A DNA stretch of 64,000 nt from a bacterium (GTDB lineage: Bacteria; Planctomycetota; Planctomycetia; Kolteriales; Kolteriaceae). The DNA lies in the NCBI GenBank assembly GCA_019753235.1, contig JAIELF010000037.1, positions 62,001 to 126,000 of the forward strand, read 5' to 3'. The notes beneath the pieces are model-generated. The model was not told the origin of the DNA and searched no databases. It saw only the letters and a list, made by a program, of their open reading frames with translations. Numbering within the stretch: position 1 is the first letter of the stretch; each line of letters opens with the position of its first letter. Below are positions 36,793 through 47,019 of this stretch, piece after piece. Both the position numbers and the translations under genes were made by a program.

Positions 36793-37656
36793 CTAGCCGG
36801 CACTCACGATGTAAACTGTCCCTAACTGGAGTTCCTCGATGCTTCGCCCAAGACTCTTGGCCGAAACCTGATCTTCGCACACGGCGAAGTACGTACTTCC
36901 ACTGCCCGTCATGAGGTGTCCCAAGCAGGGCCAATCGACGGCCCTGCGTTCGAGATCAGCCACGGCAGTCGACAACTGCCGGGACGACTCGATGAGTCGG
37001 TTGTGGAGATGGCGGGCCACCTCCGCGATGTTTCCTTCCGCCAGTGCTCGGGCGATCGGCTCGACAGGAACCCGCTCGGTTCCCGGAACCAGATGCTCGA
37101 AGACCGCTTTCGTGCTGAGCCGTTCACTCGGCGAGATCAGCACCAAGTCGATCGGGCAACCGATCGGCGTTGTTTCGACGACTTCTCCTCGGCCCCGCAC
37201 AATGGCGGCCGGCCCATAAAAGAAGAACGGAACGTCACTGCCGAGTCTCGATCCCAACTCGACGAGTCGCTCGACCGACCAGCCGAGATTCCACCATTGA
37301 TTCAGCCCTAAGAGCGTGGTCGCTGCGTCGCTCGAACCACCTCCCAGTCCGCCGCCAATCGGAATTCGTTTGGTCAGCGCGATTTTGATTCCGTCCTCTC
37401 GTCCTGATTCCTCACGCACCAATCGAACAGCACGTGTCACCAGGTTGTCACTGGTCGGGCCCGCTAACGGATCGTCGCAGACGATTTCCTCGCCGGCGGT
37501 TCGCTCCGAAAAGACCAACGTGTCCCGCAGCGAGATCGTCAACAGAAGCGATTCAAGCTCGTGGTAACCATCAGGTCTTTTGCCCAGGACCTCCAGATGG
37601 AGGTTGATCTTGGCCGGGGCATCGAGAGTCAGACTCCGACGATCGCGAACGGTCAT
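36793..37656 (-). CDS. ispE: 4-diphosphocytidyl-2-C-methyl-D-erythritol kinase
   Basis: A 287-residue GHMP kinase. The N-terminus [23 protein letters not shown] is the IspE signature, [18 protein letters not shown] the ATP loop, and [14 protein letters not shown] the third motif. It phosphorylates CDP-methylerythritol in the MEP isoprenoid pathway. The ATG at 37656 has GGAG eight bases upstream. It lies 100 bases before spoVG on the same strand, so the two probably share a transcript. Confidence 0.96.
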   Translation of the reverse strand: MTVRDRRSLTLDAPAKINLHLEVLGKRPDGYHELESLLLTISLRDTLVFSERTAGEEIVCDDPLAGPTSDNLVTRAVRLVREESGREDGIKIALTKRIPIGGGLGGGSSDAATTLLGLNQWWNLGWSVERLVELGSRLGSDVPFFFYGPAAIVRGRGEVVETTPIGCPIDLVLISPSERLSTKAVFEHLVPGTERVPVEPIARALAEGNIAEVARHLHNRLIESSRQLSTAVADLERRAVDWPCLGHLMTGSGSTYFAVCEDQVSAKSLGRSIEELQLGTVYIVSAG

Positions 37657-38005
37657 CGGCGAAACTCCAGTTGCTTGGCCCCGCTCGATCACGACGAAGG
37701 AAGAGCAGGCTCTTTGCCTCGGCTTTTAGCTCGCGGATCGATTCGTTCCATCGAGGGACCCAAGCGGTGTTCTCTCGATCGAACGGGTCGGGTTAATAGG
37801 GTTGGTTCTCATGGGGGTCAAGACGGTGCTTCAAGGAATCTTCTCGGATTGTCGATGTTACAACACAAAGAGTGATAAGCGGGGAAAGATTCGGTGGGCG
37901 AAGGGATCCACTCCCCCCAGGTTTGCAGCGGGGAGAGAGGATTCGTCATCGGAAAGGGAATTCAAAAGACGAGCCGAAGCCCGACCGACAGAAGCTCGCC
38001 AGAAA
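37657..38005. other. Intergenic region, no gene seen
   Basis: About 350 bases between ispE and the DEAD helicase. A CTCCCC...GGGGAG inverted repeat is visible around 37910-37940, without a T-run. No coding frame of quality. Confidence 0.35.
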
Positions 38006-39325
38006 CTATCGGCCTCGCGAGCCGGAGGAGGAGGCCCGAGGCCTCTTGCCGGCATTCCTGGGGCGTTTAGCGCCGCCAGGTTTGCGAGGTCCGCCCGGTC
38101 GGCGGGAACCACCACCAGGGCGGCCCCGGCCAACGGGGGGACTAGACGTTTTGCGACCGTAGCACGCGATGAACCCCTCGATCGAGTCCGCCTCGATCAT
38201 CTTGTTCATGTGTTTTTCGATCGCCGTGAGTAGGTCGGATTGGTTCGGCGTCACGAAGGTGAATGCCAAGCCATCCTTACCCATTCGGCCGGTTCGGCCA
38301 ATGCGATGGACATAGGCATCGGGGTCGTCGGGAATATCGAAGTTGATGACGTGAGAGATTCCCTCAACATCAATTCCACGGCCCACGACATCGGTCGCCA
38401 CCAGAAGGCGGATTTCCCCTTCGCGGTACGCCTTCATGACTCGGCTTCGCTTGTTTTGCGGCATGTCCCCTTGCATGGCCATCACGCCGCGGATTCGCTT
38501 GCCAAGCTCGTCGGCCAGCCAGCGGACACGCGACTTCATCTGGCAGAAAATCAGGCACTGACGGGGTTTCTCGCGGACCAAAAGACGCATGAGAAGCTTC
38601 AGCTTGCGATCTTCATCGACACGGAAACTCCGCTGATCGATCCGGTCGACGTTCAAGTCTTTGCTCGAAAGATCGACCATCGCGGGGTTCATCATGTATC
38701 GATTCGTCAGGCCGAGAACCTCTGCGGGCATCGTTGCCGAGAGAAGGAGGGTCTGCCGATCAGTCGGCGTCTGCTTCAAGATCCGCTCGATATCGGGGCG
38801 AAAACCGATATCCAGCATGCGGTCGGCTTCGTCGAGGATAACGACCCGCAGCTTCTTGATTTGCAGATGTTGTCGCCGAATCATGTCGATGATGCGACCA
38901 GGCGTTCCGACGATGATCTGGGCACCCGCCCGGAGTTCGCGGATCTGCCGATCAAACCCCTCACCGCCATAGATACATGCCATCTGAAAACCGAGATCGC
39001 CGACGAGCTTCTTTCCTTCCTCGTAAACCTGGGCGACCAGTTCGCGGGTCGGTCCCAAAATCAACACTTGAGGAAATCGGTCGTCCGGATTGATTCGTTC
39101 GAGGACAGGTAGCAGAAACGCGGCCGTCTTACCCGTGCCGGTCTGCGCCTGACCTATAACGTCGATTCCCTTCAGGGCTTCCGGGATGAAAGCGGCCTGA
39201 ATAGGAGAAGGGACGTGGTAGCCAATCCGTTTGAGGTTGTTCAAAATCTCTTGCCGTAAGTTCAGTGAGGCAAAAGTGATGGGGCTAGAGTCGGCAGGAT
39301 AGGAGCCGTTAGTCGAAGAGTCCAA
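38006..39325 (-). CDS. DEAD-box RNA helicase
   Basis: A 439-residue helicase of the RhlE type. It has the Q motif (FASLNLRQEILNNLKRIGYHVPSPIQ), AQTGTGKTAAF (motif I), PTRELVAQ (Ia), VILDEADRMLDIGF (DEAD, motif II), SATMP (III), and VATDVVGRGIDVEGISHVINFD with HRIGRTGRMG (V, VI). A Gly/Arg/Pro-rich basic tail (GRGRPGGGSRRPGG...) likely binds RNA. It acts on structured RNA, for example in cold adaptation or ribosome assembly. The start is a TTG (39325) with no strong ribosome site. Confidence 0.95.
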   Translation of the reverse strand: MDSSTNGSYPADSSPITFASLNLRQEILNNLKRIGYHVPSPIQAAFIPEALKGIDVIGQAQTGTGKTAAFLLPVLERINPDDRFPQVLILGPTRELVAQVYEEGKKLVGDLGFQMACIYGGEGFDRQIRELRAGAQIIVGTPGRIIDMIRRQHLQIKKLRVVILDEADRMLDIGFRPDIERILKQTPTDRQTLLLSATMPAEVLGLTNRYMMNPAMVDLSSKDLNVDRIDQRSFRVDEDRKLKLLMRLLVREKPRQCLIFCQMKSRVRWLADELGKRIRGVMAMQGDMPQNKRSRVMKAYREGEIRLLVATDVVGRGIDVEGISHVINFDIPDDPDAYVHRIGRTGRMGKDGLAFTFVTPNQSDLLTAIEKHMNKMIEADSIEGFIACYGRKTSSPPVGRGRPGGGSRRPGGPRKPGGAKRPRNAGKRPRASSSGSRGR

Positions 39326-39616
39326 AACAAGATCCTATGTCCAAGAGCACTCGCCTCCCGAGCACCGACGGAACCAGACCGAAGGAAATGACCGGAAGAG
39401 CATGGGCCCGAGGATTTGCTAAACCTGAGACCCGGTGGATTCAACCACTACTTAGGAACCTTACGCACTCGTTGCAATCTCGTCAAGCTAATATCGGGCA
39501 AAGGTTTGCGTAATCTGATCTTCACAACAGGTGCGATCGGCACGCTCGGACGAGCCCGGCGGATCGGAACGCGCGATCAAGCCGGGTGCACTGTCAACAA
39601 TAGGGAGAATCGAAAC

Positions 39617-40945
39617 ATGAGACGCGGGACATGGGTCGGAGTGGTGATGTTGATGGGCGTGGAGATGGGGCTCGGCGACGTAGAGCCAACAGCCCTGCGT
39701 CCACTCGCGGAAAAAGTTCTCGCCCAACTCGACCAAGCCCTGCCGCGACTTCGCCAGAACTACGAGGACCTTCATTCTCATCCCGAAGTCTCGCTGGAAG
39801 AGGTCCGGACCGCAGGCATCCTTGCCAACGAGATTCGTTCCTTTGGTTTTACCGTCACCGAGAAAGTGGGGGGGACCGGCGTGGTGGGGGTTCTTCAAAA
39901 CGGGGCGGGGCCGACCGTCTTGGTTCGAACCGACATGGATGCCTTGCCCGTCAAAGAGGAGACCGGTCTTCCCTATGCCAGCAAAGTCGAGGTTCGTCGG
40001 CCCGACGGATCGGTCGCGGGCGTGATGCACGCGTGCGGTCATGACATGCACATGACCTGTTGGCTGGGTACGGCCGAGATACTCGCCAAGCACCGCGATG
40101 ATTGGTCCGGGACGCTTCTATTCATCGCGCAGCCTGCGGAAGAGGTCGGCAAGGGAGCGCTTGCCATGCTCGAAGACCGACTCTTCGAGCGGTTTGGAAA
40201 GCCAGATCTTGGATTGGCTCTTCATTGCGAATCGTTCGTGGCGCACGGCGACATCGGATACACGTCGGGATACGCCCTGGCCAATGTCGATACGCTGGAC
40301 CTCGTGGTGAAGGGAAAAGGAGGGCACGGAGCTCATCCGCAAAACACCATTGATCCCATCGTGATTGCCGCCCGCATCGTCATCGATCTGCAGGCGATCG
40401 TCAGTCGAGAGATCGATCCTCTCGACGCGGCCGTGATCACGGTCGGATCGATTCATGGCGGAACCAAGCACAACATCATCCCCAACGAGGTTCGCTTGCA
40501 ACTGACCGTTCGCAGCTTTAAGGAGACGACTCGGCAACGACTGATCGATGGAATCCGCCGAGTGGCGAAAGGGGCGGCGCTGGCCTCGGGCGCTCCGGAG
40601 CCAGAGATCATTGTCGATTCGGTTTTCACTCCCGCCATGTTCAATGATCCCGCGCTGACAGATAAAACGGTTCGCGGGCTCGAGGCTATTCTCGGCAAGG
40701 AGCATCTCGTCGTTCGCGAACCGGTCATGGGGGGCGAGGATTTTAGCCGATTCGCCCGCGCGGGTGTTCCTTGCGTGATGTTGCGACTCGGAACGATCGA
40801 CGCTGCTCGCGTTCGTGCGTTCGAAGAGGGAAAAGAGGAGATCCCTTCGCTTCACTCGAGCAAGTATGCCCCGGTGGTAGACCCTTCAATAAGGACCGGC
40901 GTGACGGCGCTGGTCAGCAGCGTGCTCCGCGTGTTGGGAAGATGA
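39617..40945 (+). CDS. Exported M20-family amidohydrolase (hippurate hydrolase-like)
   Basis: A 442-residue protein with a signal peptide (MRRGTWVGVVMLMGVEMGLG) and the M20 core: LHSHPEVSLEE, VLVRTDMDALPV, MHACGHDMHMTCWL (metal site), AQPAEEVGKGA (catalytic Glu) and VMGGEDFSRF. The family cleaves N-acyl amino acids, hippurate or indole-acetyl-amino acids with dinuclear metal. Export is less usual for this family and suggests hydrolysis outside the cytoplasm. The ATG at 39617 has AGGGAG upstream; an ORF start at 39416 has no support. Divergent from the helicase. Confidence 0.93.
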   Translation: MRRGTWVGVVMLMGVEMGLGDVEPTALRPLAEKVLAQLDQALPRLRQNYEDLHSHPEVSLEEVRTAGILANEIRSFGFTVTEKVGGTGVVGVLQNGAGPTVLVRTDMDALPVKEETGLPYASKVEVRRPDGSVAGVMHACGHDMHMTCWLGTAEILAKHRDDWSGTLLFIAQPAEEVGKGALAMLEDRLFERFGKPDLGLALHCESFVAHGDIGYTSGYALANVDTLDLVVKGKGGHGAHPQNTIDPIVIAARIVIDLQAIVSREIDPLDAAVITVGSIHGGTKHNIIPNEVRLQLTVRSFKETTRQRLIDGIRRVAKGAALASGAPEPEIIVDSVFTPAMFNDPALTDKTVRGLEAILGKEHLVVREPVMGGEDFSRFARAGVPCVMLRLGTIDAARVRAFEEGKEEIPSLHSSKYAPVVDPSIRTGVTALVSSVLRVLGR

Positions 40946-40996
40946 ATTCGTCTCCTTGAAGGCAATCAACACGCTTGGCCCGCTTGGCCGACTCGC

Positions 40997-41542
40997 TTAG
41001 GGAGCACTGGCGATAGGAGCGTCACTGACCGGCAGTGGGGTTGCGTCTTCCGCATCTGTCGGATGGGTTGTCTCGGCCGGGGTTTCCGTCGGCGCCTCGG
41101 GCAAGACGTAGATTCGGTCGGCACGGAATGTGTGACAGAACTCCAAGCCGATCTCGTAGACGCCGCTCATACAGAAAGATCGGCGTACGATTCCTACCAC
41201 GAAGACGGATGCCTCCGTGGTGGCGACGTTTTCCAATCGAATCGCAATCTTTGTTTCGGGCCAATGCCGAGTATGAACAAATCCAAGGCCGCTTGCCGAG
41301 ATGTCCTTGATGAAGACCTGGAACGGTGAGCCGAAGGGATAAAGTCGATCGGTGAGTCGAACGGCAAGAGCCGATGTCAGCATTGCTCGTCGTGAGTGTC
41401 GACGCAGTTCCGAAGGGATATCCACGATCGATTCGTTGCGTCGCCGAATCCTTTGGCCGATGGCACCGGGGATAAACTCGATGCTCGTTGGAGTGGCGCT
41501 GTTGATCGAATCGACAATTTGCTGAACAATCTTTTGATCCAC
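40997..41542 (-). CDS. PilZ-domain protein
   Basis: A 181-residue cytoplasmic protein. RRHSRRAMLTSALAV and KDISASGLGFVH give the RxxxR and (D/N)xSxxG pattern of PilZ domains, which bind cyclic di-GMP. The N-terminal 50 residues (QKIVQQIVDSINSATPTSIEFIPG) and a Pro/Ala/Thr-rich tail (EAPTETPAETTHPTDAED) lie outside. GTG at 41542 has GGAAG seven bases upstream; the frame also opens at 41578. Convergent with the amidohydrolase. The downstream effector is unknown. Confidence 0.8.
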   Translation of the reverse strand: MDQKIVQQIVDSINSATPTSIEFIPGAIGQRIRRRNESIVDIPSELRRHSRRAMLTSALAVRLTDRLYPFGSPFQVFIKDISASGLGFVHTRHWPETKIAIRLENVATTEASVFVVGIVRRSFCMSGVYEIGLEFCHTFRADRIYVLPEAPTETPAETTHPTDAEDATPLPVSDAPIASAP

Positions 41543-41762
41543 CGGGAATCTTCCAGATAAATGACGGGTGATTGTCAAATAGGTGGGTTATTGAACATTA
41601 GATCCTGATTGGCACTGGTGCCGTCAAGACTTCGTCAAAAACGGATCATTGGCATAGATTCGCCCGCCAATTCATGATGGCTTGAATCTCGTGGAGAAAC
41701 GCCGCCTTGCAGGAGCGACGGCGTTCATCACCCGTTTGTCTCAGATTGCTAAACCCGAGTCT

Positions 41763-42776
41763 CTATTTGCCCATCTTCTTCGCGAGCACCTCGGCAATTT
41801 GGATCGCGTTGGTGGCGGCTCCCTTGCGAAGATTGTCCGCAACAACCCAAAGATTCAGGCAATGCGGAGCAGATCGATCAAGCCGGATTCGCCCGACAAA
41901 CGTCTCGTCCTTACCGACACAATCCTGAGCCAGTGGGACTTGGCCCTTGCTGGCATCATCCAGAACAATGATGCCGGGCGATCGACCCAGGATCTCTCGA
42001 GCCTGCGCGGCCGAGATCGGCTTCTCAAATTGCAGATTCAAGCTTTCACTATGACCGGTACGAACGGGGACACGAACGCAAGTGGCGGAGACTTCAATCG
42101 AGTCGTCCCCCATGATCTTTTTGGTCTCTTTCATCATCTTGAGTTCTTCTTCGGTGTAATCATCCTCGCCCAGCACCCAGTCATCGGGAAGACAGTTGCC
42201 TGCGAGTTGATGCTTATGAGCCGTGACAGGGGGAACGGTTTGACCCTTGCCGATCGCTTCAATCTGGCGATCGAACTCGGTCAGTCCCGAAGCCCCCTTT
42301 CCACTCGACGCTTGATACGTGCTGACGACGACTCGCTTAATCCTGGCCGCGTCGTGTAAAGGCTTCATCACCACCACCATCTGAATCGTCGAGCAATTCG
42401 GATTGGCAATGATTCCCTGGTGCTTGTCGATGTCGTGCGGATTGACTTCGGGCACGACCAGCGGCGTATTCGGGTCCATTCGCCAGGCGCTGCTATTGTC
42501 GACGACAACAGCCCCGGCTTTGGCGGCCATCGGACTGATCTCTCGGCTCACCGAAGCGGGTGTGCTCGAAAGGACAATGTCCACGCCGCGAAATGCGTCG
42601 GGCGTTGCTTCCTCGACGACGAACGTCTTTCCCGCGAAGGAGAGCGTTTTGCCGGCACTCCGCTTCGAAGCAAGAAACTTAATCGACCCGTACGGAAATC
42701 GTCGATCCTCTAGGACCTGACGCATCACTTCGCCCACCAGACCGGTGGCACCCATCACCGCCAAATTCACGCCCAC
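41763..42776 (-). CDS. asd: Aspartate-semialdehyde dehydrogenase
   Basis: A 337-residue enzyme. NLAVMGATGLVGEVMRQVLEDRRFP is the NADP-binding start, GIIANPNCSTIQMVVVMKPL contains the catalytic cysteine, and STYQASSGKGASG plus RVPVRTGHSES complete the site. It reduces aspartyl phosphate to aspartate semialdehyde for Lys, Met, Thr and diaminopimelate synthesis. GTG at 42776 has GGAG seven bases upstream; the frame extends to 42833 without support. No linked amino-acid genes are nearby, so it is a single-gene unit. Confidence 0.97.
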   Translation of the reverse strand: MGVNLAVMGATGLVGEVMRQVLEDRRFPYGSIKFLASKRSAGKTLSFAGKTFVVEEATPDAFRGVDIVLSSTPASVSREISPMAAKAGAVVVDNSSAWRMDPNTPLVVPEVNPHDIDKHQGIIANPNCSTIQMVVVMKPLHDAARIKRVVVSTYQASSGKGASGLTEFDRQIEAIGKGQTVPPVTAHKHQLAGNCLPDDWVLGEDDYTEEELKMMKETKKIMGDDSIEVSATCVRVPVRTGHSESLNLQFEKPISAAQAREILGRSPGIIVLDDASKGQVPLAQDCVGKDETFVGRIRLDRSAPHCLNLWVVADNLRKGAATNAIQIAEVLAKKMGK

Positions 42777-43040
42777 AGTTGTTCTCCATCGCCGGCTTGA
42801 CGCCGTCGGAAACATGTTGTGGGCTTGGCCCACAAAGATTGATCATTCCCACAGGTCGGCAGTTTTATGGAACTGGCCAAGCACTGGTCCACGGCCAGCC
42901 GACAAGAGACTCTTTCTGCGAAAAAGGTTCACCCCGGACCGGTCCCCCGAAAGGGCCGATCACTGCTCGATCGGCAGCAAATCGCTCGGGGGGGGCATCC
43001 AATGACCGCTGATGTCTCCCTTGCGAACGTACCAAGATGT

Positions 43041-45002
43041 CTACTGCGGAGAATCAGGGTGATCCATCCAATAAAGCCGACCATCCTCGGCCCCGCCCAG
43101 GAATTCCGGCCAGCCATCGCCGTCGAAGTCAACCGTCGTCGGAGCGACGTCGTGCCCCTCGATATCCTGCGGAGCGAGCTTGCCGACATTTTGAAAGAAC
43201 CACTTTCCGTCACGCTGATCGACCTGTCGAAGGAGATCCGCGTTGGCCGAATTGAGAAGCAGATCGAATCGCCCGTCGCGATCCCAATCGACCGCCGCCA
43301 ACTTTCGCCGACCACTTCCGCCGGCTTGCTTCGCGTTTAGGCGAAGAGGTTCTCCTTTCTCGTCCATGAGGACCCGTTTTCCGGGCAGAAGGAGAAGCTT
43401 CCCATCGCGCGATGCTCGCTCGAAGAGGGAAAGGTAGCCCTCATGATCAAGCATGATCAAGTCGGGGAGCTTGTCCCCTGTTGCATCGTAGACCACCGGC
43501 GTCGTTCGCCATTGCGTAACCAATTCGTTTCCGGTCGGCTCCCACCATGTCCAGGCCGGTTTGGGGGCAGGCCCTGGCCAGTCTACCTGAATCGGTTGCG
43601 CTTCGCGAAGCGTTGGGTTGGTACGAGTGCCGACGTTCTCCAGCCAGCAGACTCGGCCCCAGATCGAATTGAAGACGATGTCCAGATCGCCGTCGATATC
43701 CCAGTCGGCCACCGAAAGCGTGGTGTATCCCCACTTGGCTTCGCATGGCCCCTGAATCCCGCCGTTGGGGCCGGCCATCACACGAAACGGCTTTCCCCCC
43801 GCTTGTAACAACTGGGGCTCTTTCCAGGATGGCCGAGTGACTCCCGCGCCGCTGGTATTCTCGAACAGCGTGAACGTACCAGCGGTGCAGCCTGCCACGA
43901 TGTCGAAATCGCCGTCGCCGTCCCAGTCCGCTCCCACCGGGTTAGCCAACGCCCCGCACTTGAGCGTCTCCGCCTGCTGACGAAAGTATTTTGGCGGAAG
44001 GAACAGCGGGGAATGATTGGTACCGTGCCGGCCGGTATTTTCGACGAATGCGACTCGGCCATCTTCATCACCAACGACCAGATCCGTGTCGCCATCGGCA
44101 TCCCAATCGAACGCGACGGGGACGATCATCTGCACATTCATCGCTAGCCGATGACCCTCCGGATCGACCAGTGTCATACCCTTGGCATAGGTTGGCTTCG
44201 TTCGAGTTCCTCGATTCTCGAAATAAGTGAATCCATCAAGGAATTCACCGCAGACAAGATCGAGATCGCCGTCACCATCAAAGTCTTCGAAGTTAGGAGA
44301 TGGACATCCATAGACATCGATCGGCTTTCCGCCAGCTTCTATTTTGACGGGCGACTGATATCGCGCAGCCTCGTTGCTTCCTTCGTTGCGAAGAAGGTAG
44401 ATGAAGCCATGCAAAGGACCGTTGGTCCATTGGCCGGCCGGATCAAACGCGTTGTCCCATCCGTAGTCGCTCCAGTCTTCGATCCCGACCACGAGATCGA
44501 GAACATGATCGCCGTCGAAGTCGGTGAATCGCCATTGATCGTGGCGAATTCCCCCGGCGCGTGTTCCCTTGGCTTTGCCTCGGGCGACGTGGATGGGAAG
44601 CGAGACAGCAAGTTCGTGTCGTTGGTTGAGACCCTGATGCAGGAAGTCGGGATATTCAAATCTGGGCGACAAAACTCGAAGCGTGCCGTGGACGTAGCTG
44701 GGCATCACGTAGTGGACGGTTTTGCTTAGTCGCCGAGCAGGCTTAAAGACTGGCATAGGTTGCTTGTTGGTTGGGCCCGTGACATTTTCGAAGAGCCAAA
44801 TCCCATTGGAGGGGACGTCCGGACACGAAACAAAGAGATCGAAATCGCCGTCACCGTCGGCATCGGCTGGGATCGGCCACGCCCAAAGACCGACACCCAG
44901 GTCAACCACCAAGGAAGGATCTCGATACGCCAACTTTTCGAGGTCGCCCGCGAAGGACGCGCTGATCGACGCGACATAGATCCATCCAAAGATAGAGAAC
45001 AT
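43041..45002 (-). CDS. Secreted FG-GAP/VCBS repeat protein
   Basis: A 653-residue protein with a signal peptide (MFSIFGWIYVASISASFAGD) and at least eight repeats of the DxDxDGDxD(L/F) type, for example ADADGDGDFDLFV, DFDGDGDLDLVCGEF, DWDADGDTDLVVGDE, DWDIDGDLDIVFN and DFDGDGWPEFLGG, alternating with FENxGT strands. This is the calcium-binding beta-propeller of integrin-like FG-GAP proteins. It is probably an extracellular binding or scaffold protein. No enzymatic domain is seen. GGGGG precedes the ATG. The window has no obvious partner gene. Confidence 0.9.
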   Translation of the reverse strand: MFSIFGWIYVASISASFAGDLEKLAYRDPSLVVDLGVGLWAWPIPADADGDGDFDLFVSCPDVPSNGIWLFENVTGPTNKQPMPVFKPARRLSKTVHYVMPSYVHGTLRVLSPRFEYPDFLHQGLNQRHELAVSLPIHVARGKAKGTRAGGIRHDQWRFTDFDGDHVLDLVVGIEDWSDYGWDNAFDPAGQWTNGPLHGFIYLLRNEGSNEAARYQSPVKIEAGGKPIDVYGCPSPNFEDFDGDGDLDLVCGEFLDGFTYFENRGTRTKPTYAKGMTLVDPEGHRLAMNVQMIVPVAFDWDADGDTDLVVGDEDGRVAFVENTGRHGTNHSPLFLPPKYFRQQAETLKCGALANPVGADWDGDGDFDIVAGCTAGTFTLFENTSGAGVTRPSWKEPQLLQAGGKPFRVMAGPNGGIQGPCEAKWGYTTLSVADWDIDGDLDIVFNSIWGRVCWLENVGTRTNPTLREAQPIQVDWPGPAPKPAWTWWEPTGNELVTQWRTTPVVYDATGDKLPDLIMLDHEGYLSLFERASRDGKLLLLPGKRVLMDEKGEPLRLNAKQAGGSGRRKLAAVDWDRDGRFDLLLNSANADLLRQVDQRDGKWFFQNVGKLAPQDIEGHDVAPTTVDFDGDGWPEFLGGAEDGRLYWMDHPDSPQ

Positions 45003-45132
45003 CGTGGAGCCCCCCCGATCGAATAAGAAACATCCGACGTCGACCGGCCTTGGCCGACCTTGTCGACGATGAGCCTAGTCGGTGTTGGTCGTGAACGCGA
45101 GTCGGGAGTGCACCATTTTTTGGGTGAAAGGG

Positions 45133-46386
45133 TTAGTGCCCGCAGGGGTCGCCGTCATGTTTGTCACCGGCGCAGTCGGTAGGTAAAAGGTATCGCTTGA
45201 GCTGTTTGATGTTCAATAGGCTGCGGACCATCATGCTGGGCATACCACGGCGAACGAAGATGCCCGAGGCGATTTGTCTTCGGCCGGGCCAAAGCTTTTC
45301 GAAGAATGATTCGCCTTCCGTGCAACTATCGATGATTGCCATGTCGCTGAAATCCCGCCTTGCGTTCTGCGCGGTGAGCACCTGTTGACAGATGCCGACC
45401 TTGTATTTGGCGAGTTCGGGATCCCATCCAAGCTTGAAGGCAAAACTGGTGTCCGTCGACAACAGGTGAATCGTCGATGCCACCACGCGTTCACCGACGC
45501 GAAGCTCACAAACGCGAGCCTGTCCTGCTTGAGAAAAGCTTTTGAACATCTCGCGAAAGAATGCTTCCTCGGCCGGGTTCTCTCGGAGAGAGACATGGCG
45601 GTCGTGCTTCCATCCTTTATCTTCAAGATCGAGAAATCGCTCGCCTGCCGCGATAAGCTCGGCTGGGTCCGTGACGACGGTATGTTCAACAGGCCCCAGC
45701 GACGCCAGTCCCTTCATCGCGGACTTGAACGCCTTTCGGCGTTTGGAGGTCATGAAGGCTTCCATGTCGATGTCTTGGCTCGTCTCGATCACCGCGCGGG
45801 AGAACCGGCGGTACTCGACCCAGTCAAAGCCCGCCCGACGAGCACCCTCCAACAGATCTTGCCAGTTTGGCGTTTCGACGATTCGATACAGCATCTCGAT
45901 ACCGAGATAGCCTTGGCTTGTGATCGAACGAAAGAAGGACTCGATGTCATGCACTTCGCACGTCGGTGTCACGACGAAACCCGTCATAAACGAGTGAATA
46001 CTTTTGAACGCACGCAAGTGAGGAAACGGAGCCCGCGTGCTGAAACGACAAGCATCTGCGACCATCAGGATTGCCGGCTCGGCAGAAAAAGGCTCGGCAG
46101 AAAAAGGTTCCCGGGTCATCACGATGAATGGATCTCGGCCTTGGTCGAGATGCTGAAGAGCCGGCCCCACAAATCGAGGCGAAAGATACGCTTTTCCCGG
46201 ACTGCTTCGATCCACCAGCTGTTGCCAAGCATGGACGAGATCTTCTGTCCGATTCTGCCAGCGGACCCACTGGTGTTGAACAGTGTCAGACGAGACAGAG
46301 GGAGTCGCTCTGGGGGGCCGAAGCATCGAGCTGGTGCTGGGATGAATCCCTGCCGAGTGGTCCGACATGAGATGCGTGTCCAGCAC
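45133..46386 (-). CDS. CelD/BcsL-like GNAT acetyltransferase
   Basis: About 417 residues. The middle and end follow the GNAT domain of the CelD/BcsL (polysaccharide biosynthesis) family: LDLEDKGWKHDRHVSLRENPAEEAFFREMF, ELRVGERVVASTIHLLSTDTSFAFKLGWDPELAKYKVG and DSCTEGESFFEKLWPGRR. Likely transfers an acyl group during exopolysaccharide or lipid decoration. GTG at 46386 with GAGG eight bases upstream is the best start. A perfect 15-base tandem duplication at 46076-46105 adds a second copy of PFSAE without breaking the frame. Confidence 0.85.
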   Translation of the reverse strand: MLDTHLMSDHSAGIHPSTSSMLRPPRATPSVSSDTVQHQWVRWQNRTEDLVHAWQQLVDRSSPGKAYLSPRFVGPALQHLDQGRDPFIVMTREPFSAEPFSAEPAILMVADACRFSTRAPFPHLRAFKSIHSFMTGFVVTPTCEVHDIESFFRSITSQGYLGIEMLYRIVETPNWQDLLEGARRAGFDWVEYRRFSRAVIETSQDIDMEAFMTSKRRKAFKSAMKGLASLGPVEHTVVTDPAELIAAGERFLDLEDKGWKHDRHVSLRENPAEEAFFREMFKSFSQAGQARVCELRVGERVVASTIHLLSTDTSFAFKLGWDPELAKYKVGICQQVLTAQNARRDFSDMAIIDSCTEGESFFEKLWPGRRQIASGIFVRRGMPSMMVRSLLNIKQLKRYLLPTDCAGDKHDGDPCGH

Positions 46387-46588
46387 GGAGCCTACCTCGA
46401 TCGATGATGGAATGATCGCGAGCTCGATGAATACCCATCTCGGCGAAGGGAGGATGAGCAAGACTCAGAGCGTGACGAAATATAGGACATAGCGAGCGAC
46501 TTTGGTTCAACAGCGCGTTTGCATTCAGAGAAACCGGTAGGAAGAGTCCGCACGAGAGATCATCGCCCACAGATGTCGGCAACGTGTG

Positions 46589-46897
46589 CTAGGTTCTCAC
46601 TTCGAAATCGAAGGCAATCACCGAATCGATGTGAGGCAGAAGCGCGTCTCGAACGACGACGTGTTCGGGATGGGGCAAATAGACGTCACGGGCCGCCGGG
46701 CTCTCGAATGTCACCAAAAAGCCGTGAGTGTAGCTGGCATTCATTCCCTCGGGGCTCTCGTAGGGGCCCGCTTCGATCCCAACAATCCCCGGGATCCGCC
46801 CCTTCATCTTCAAAATGAGCGAAAGGAGATCGTTCGCCTTCTCGGTCGTTGTTCCCTCTTTGAAGCGACAGATCACCATGTGGCGAACCAGACCCAT
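46589..46897 (-). CDS. Dabb (stress-responsive A/B barrel) family protein
   Basis: A 102-residue protein beginning MGLVRHMVICRFKEGTT, the Dabb signature (RHxVxxxFK), with ETHGFLVTFES, HPEHVVVRDALLP and VIAFDFEV closing the ferredoxin-like fold. Dabb proteins are small dimers; some act as cyclases, most have no assigned function. The start at 46897 has GGAG eight bases upstream. The longer frame to 47194 lacks coding character. Confidence 0.85.
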   Translation of the reverse strand: MGLVRHMVICRFKEGTTTEKANDLLSLILKMKGRIPGIVGIEAGPYESPEGMNASYTHGFLVTFESPAARDVYLPHPEHVVVRDALLPHIDSVIAFDFEVRT

Positions 46898-47019
46898 GAG
46901 GAAATCTCCTTTCAAGATGATCGGGCACGACAAAACAGACTCGTTTTTACCCTCGTCGACCGAATGGTACACTCGGCAAGATAGCTGATTGGGGCCGGCC
47001 GGGTAGAGATCGCCTTGCT

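Noticed and set aside
36231-37692. Frames extending spoVG and ispE upstream to 36803 and 37692
   Set aside because: GGAG ribosome-binding sites and family-typical N-termini place the starts at 36692 and 37656.
45035-45068. Inverted repeat CGTCGA...TCGACG downstream of the GNAT/VCBS gene spacer
   Set aside because: Imperfect inner pairing and no T-run on either side, and similar GC-rich repeats are expected by chance.
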